The translations under genes and the position numbers were made by a program. From assembly GCF_001591145.1 (NCBI RefSeq), contig NZ_BCUF01000019.1, forward strand, positions 28,837 to 92,836: a stretch of DNA of 64,000 nt, written 5' to 3'. Positions 63,987 through 64,000 of the stretch are shown in pieces. The notes beneath the pieces are model-generated. The model made no database searches, had not been told where the DNA came from, and saw only the letters and a program-made list of their open reading frames with translations. Source of the stretch: Vibrio harveyi NBRC 15634 = ATCC 14126 = KCTC 12724. GTDB taxonomy: Bacteria; Pseudomonadota; Gammaproteobacteria; Enterobacterales; Vibrionaceae. Position 1 is the first letter of the stretch, and every line of letters starts with the position of its first letter.

Positions 63987-64000
63987 ATACCCAAGTAACC
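63987..64000. repeat. Partial ATACCCAAG repeat at the window end
   Basis: ATACCCAAGTAACC equals the reverse complement of the right end of the copy at 5560-5592, 14 of 14 bases. The rest of the element lies beyond the window. Confidence 0.65.

Overview
The window reads as chromosomal DNA of a Vibrio, most likely chromosome 1 of a species in the Harveyi clade (V. parahaemolyticus / V. alginolyticus / V. campbellii type). The support is gene content and order: a NutA-type 5'-nucleotidase, FabV enoyl-ACP reductase, the PanP aspartate decarboxylase, TfoX, a CarRS-like two-component pair, DsdC-DsdX-DsdA, and blocks with the order known from enteric and Vibrio chromosomes (rplY / radD-rsuA-bcr, grxA-ybjL, trxB-cydD-cydC). 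The species is an inference. No rRNA, tRNA, CRISPR array, prophage or intact insertion sequence was seen.

Layout. 1-5.6 kb: the 5' part of nutA, two GNAT acetyltransferases, rplY with a structured leader, and a glycosyltransferase next to a DedA-LssY membrane protein. 5.6-13.1 kb: a PepSY-CarR-CarS sensory operon, radD, rsuA, bcr with a candidate leader peptide, and a DUF2913-like gene. 13.1-18.4 kb: an alpha-galactoside locus (GH36 alpha-galactosidase, SSS symporter, divergent LacI regulator). 18.4-25.7 kb: a Rossmann-fold/DUF2867-like protein, a MATE exporter, and an ABC-FtsX-AttH three-gene unit. 26-32 kb: nhaA, then fatty-acid genes (PsrA-type TetR regulator, fadE, fabV) with recognisable FadR and PsrA boxes and a possible small RNA on the opposite strand.

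32-41.5 kb: ybjL, grxA, an iron alcohol dehydrogenase, hexR with an autoregulatory box, panP, an exported unknown protein, lysO and an HDOD protein. 41.5-47.3 kb: the competence regulator tfoX behind a tandem CRP-site promoter, a small outer-membrane-like protein, a hybrid sensor kinase with a degenerate receiver and a cyclic-nucleotide-binding domain plus its single-domain response regulator, and a DUF945 protein. 47.4-52 kb: serC, then an orphan sugar-type binding protein translationally coupled to a membrane diguanylate cyclase. 51.9-55.1 kb: an AT-rich accessory patch with two paralogous proteins, each an XRE-type helix-turn-helix fused to an unrecognised, possibly acyltransferase-like domain. 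55.2-59.3 kb: D-serine catabolism (dsdC/dsdX-dsdA) followed by a MITE-like element. 59.3-63.9 kb: cydC, cydD and trxB.

Most of the window is ordinary core genome. The strongest candidates for something little described are the binding-protein/diguanylate-cyclase pair, the XRE-fusion paralogues (one with a cysteine-rich tail), the kinase with a pseudo-receiver, and the leftward terminator without a gene upstream of psrA. Terminators, operators and start choices were read by eye; no searches or folding programs were run.
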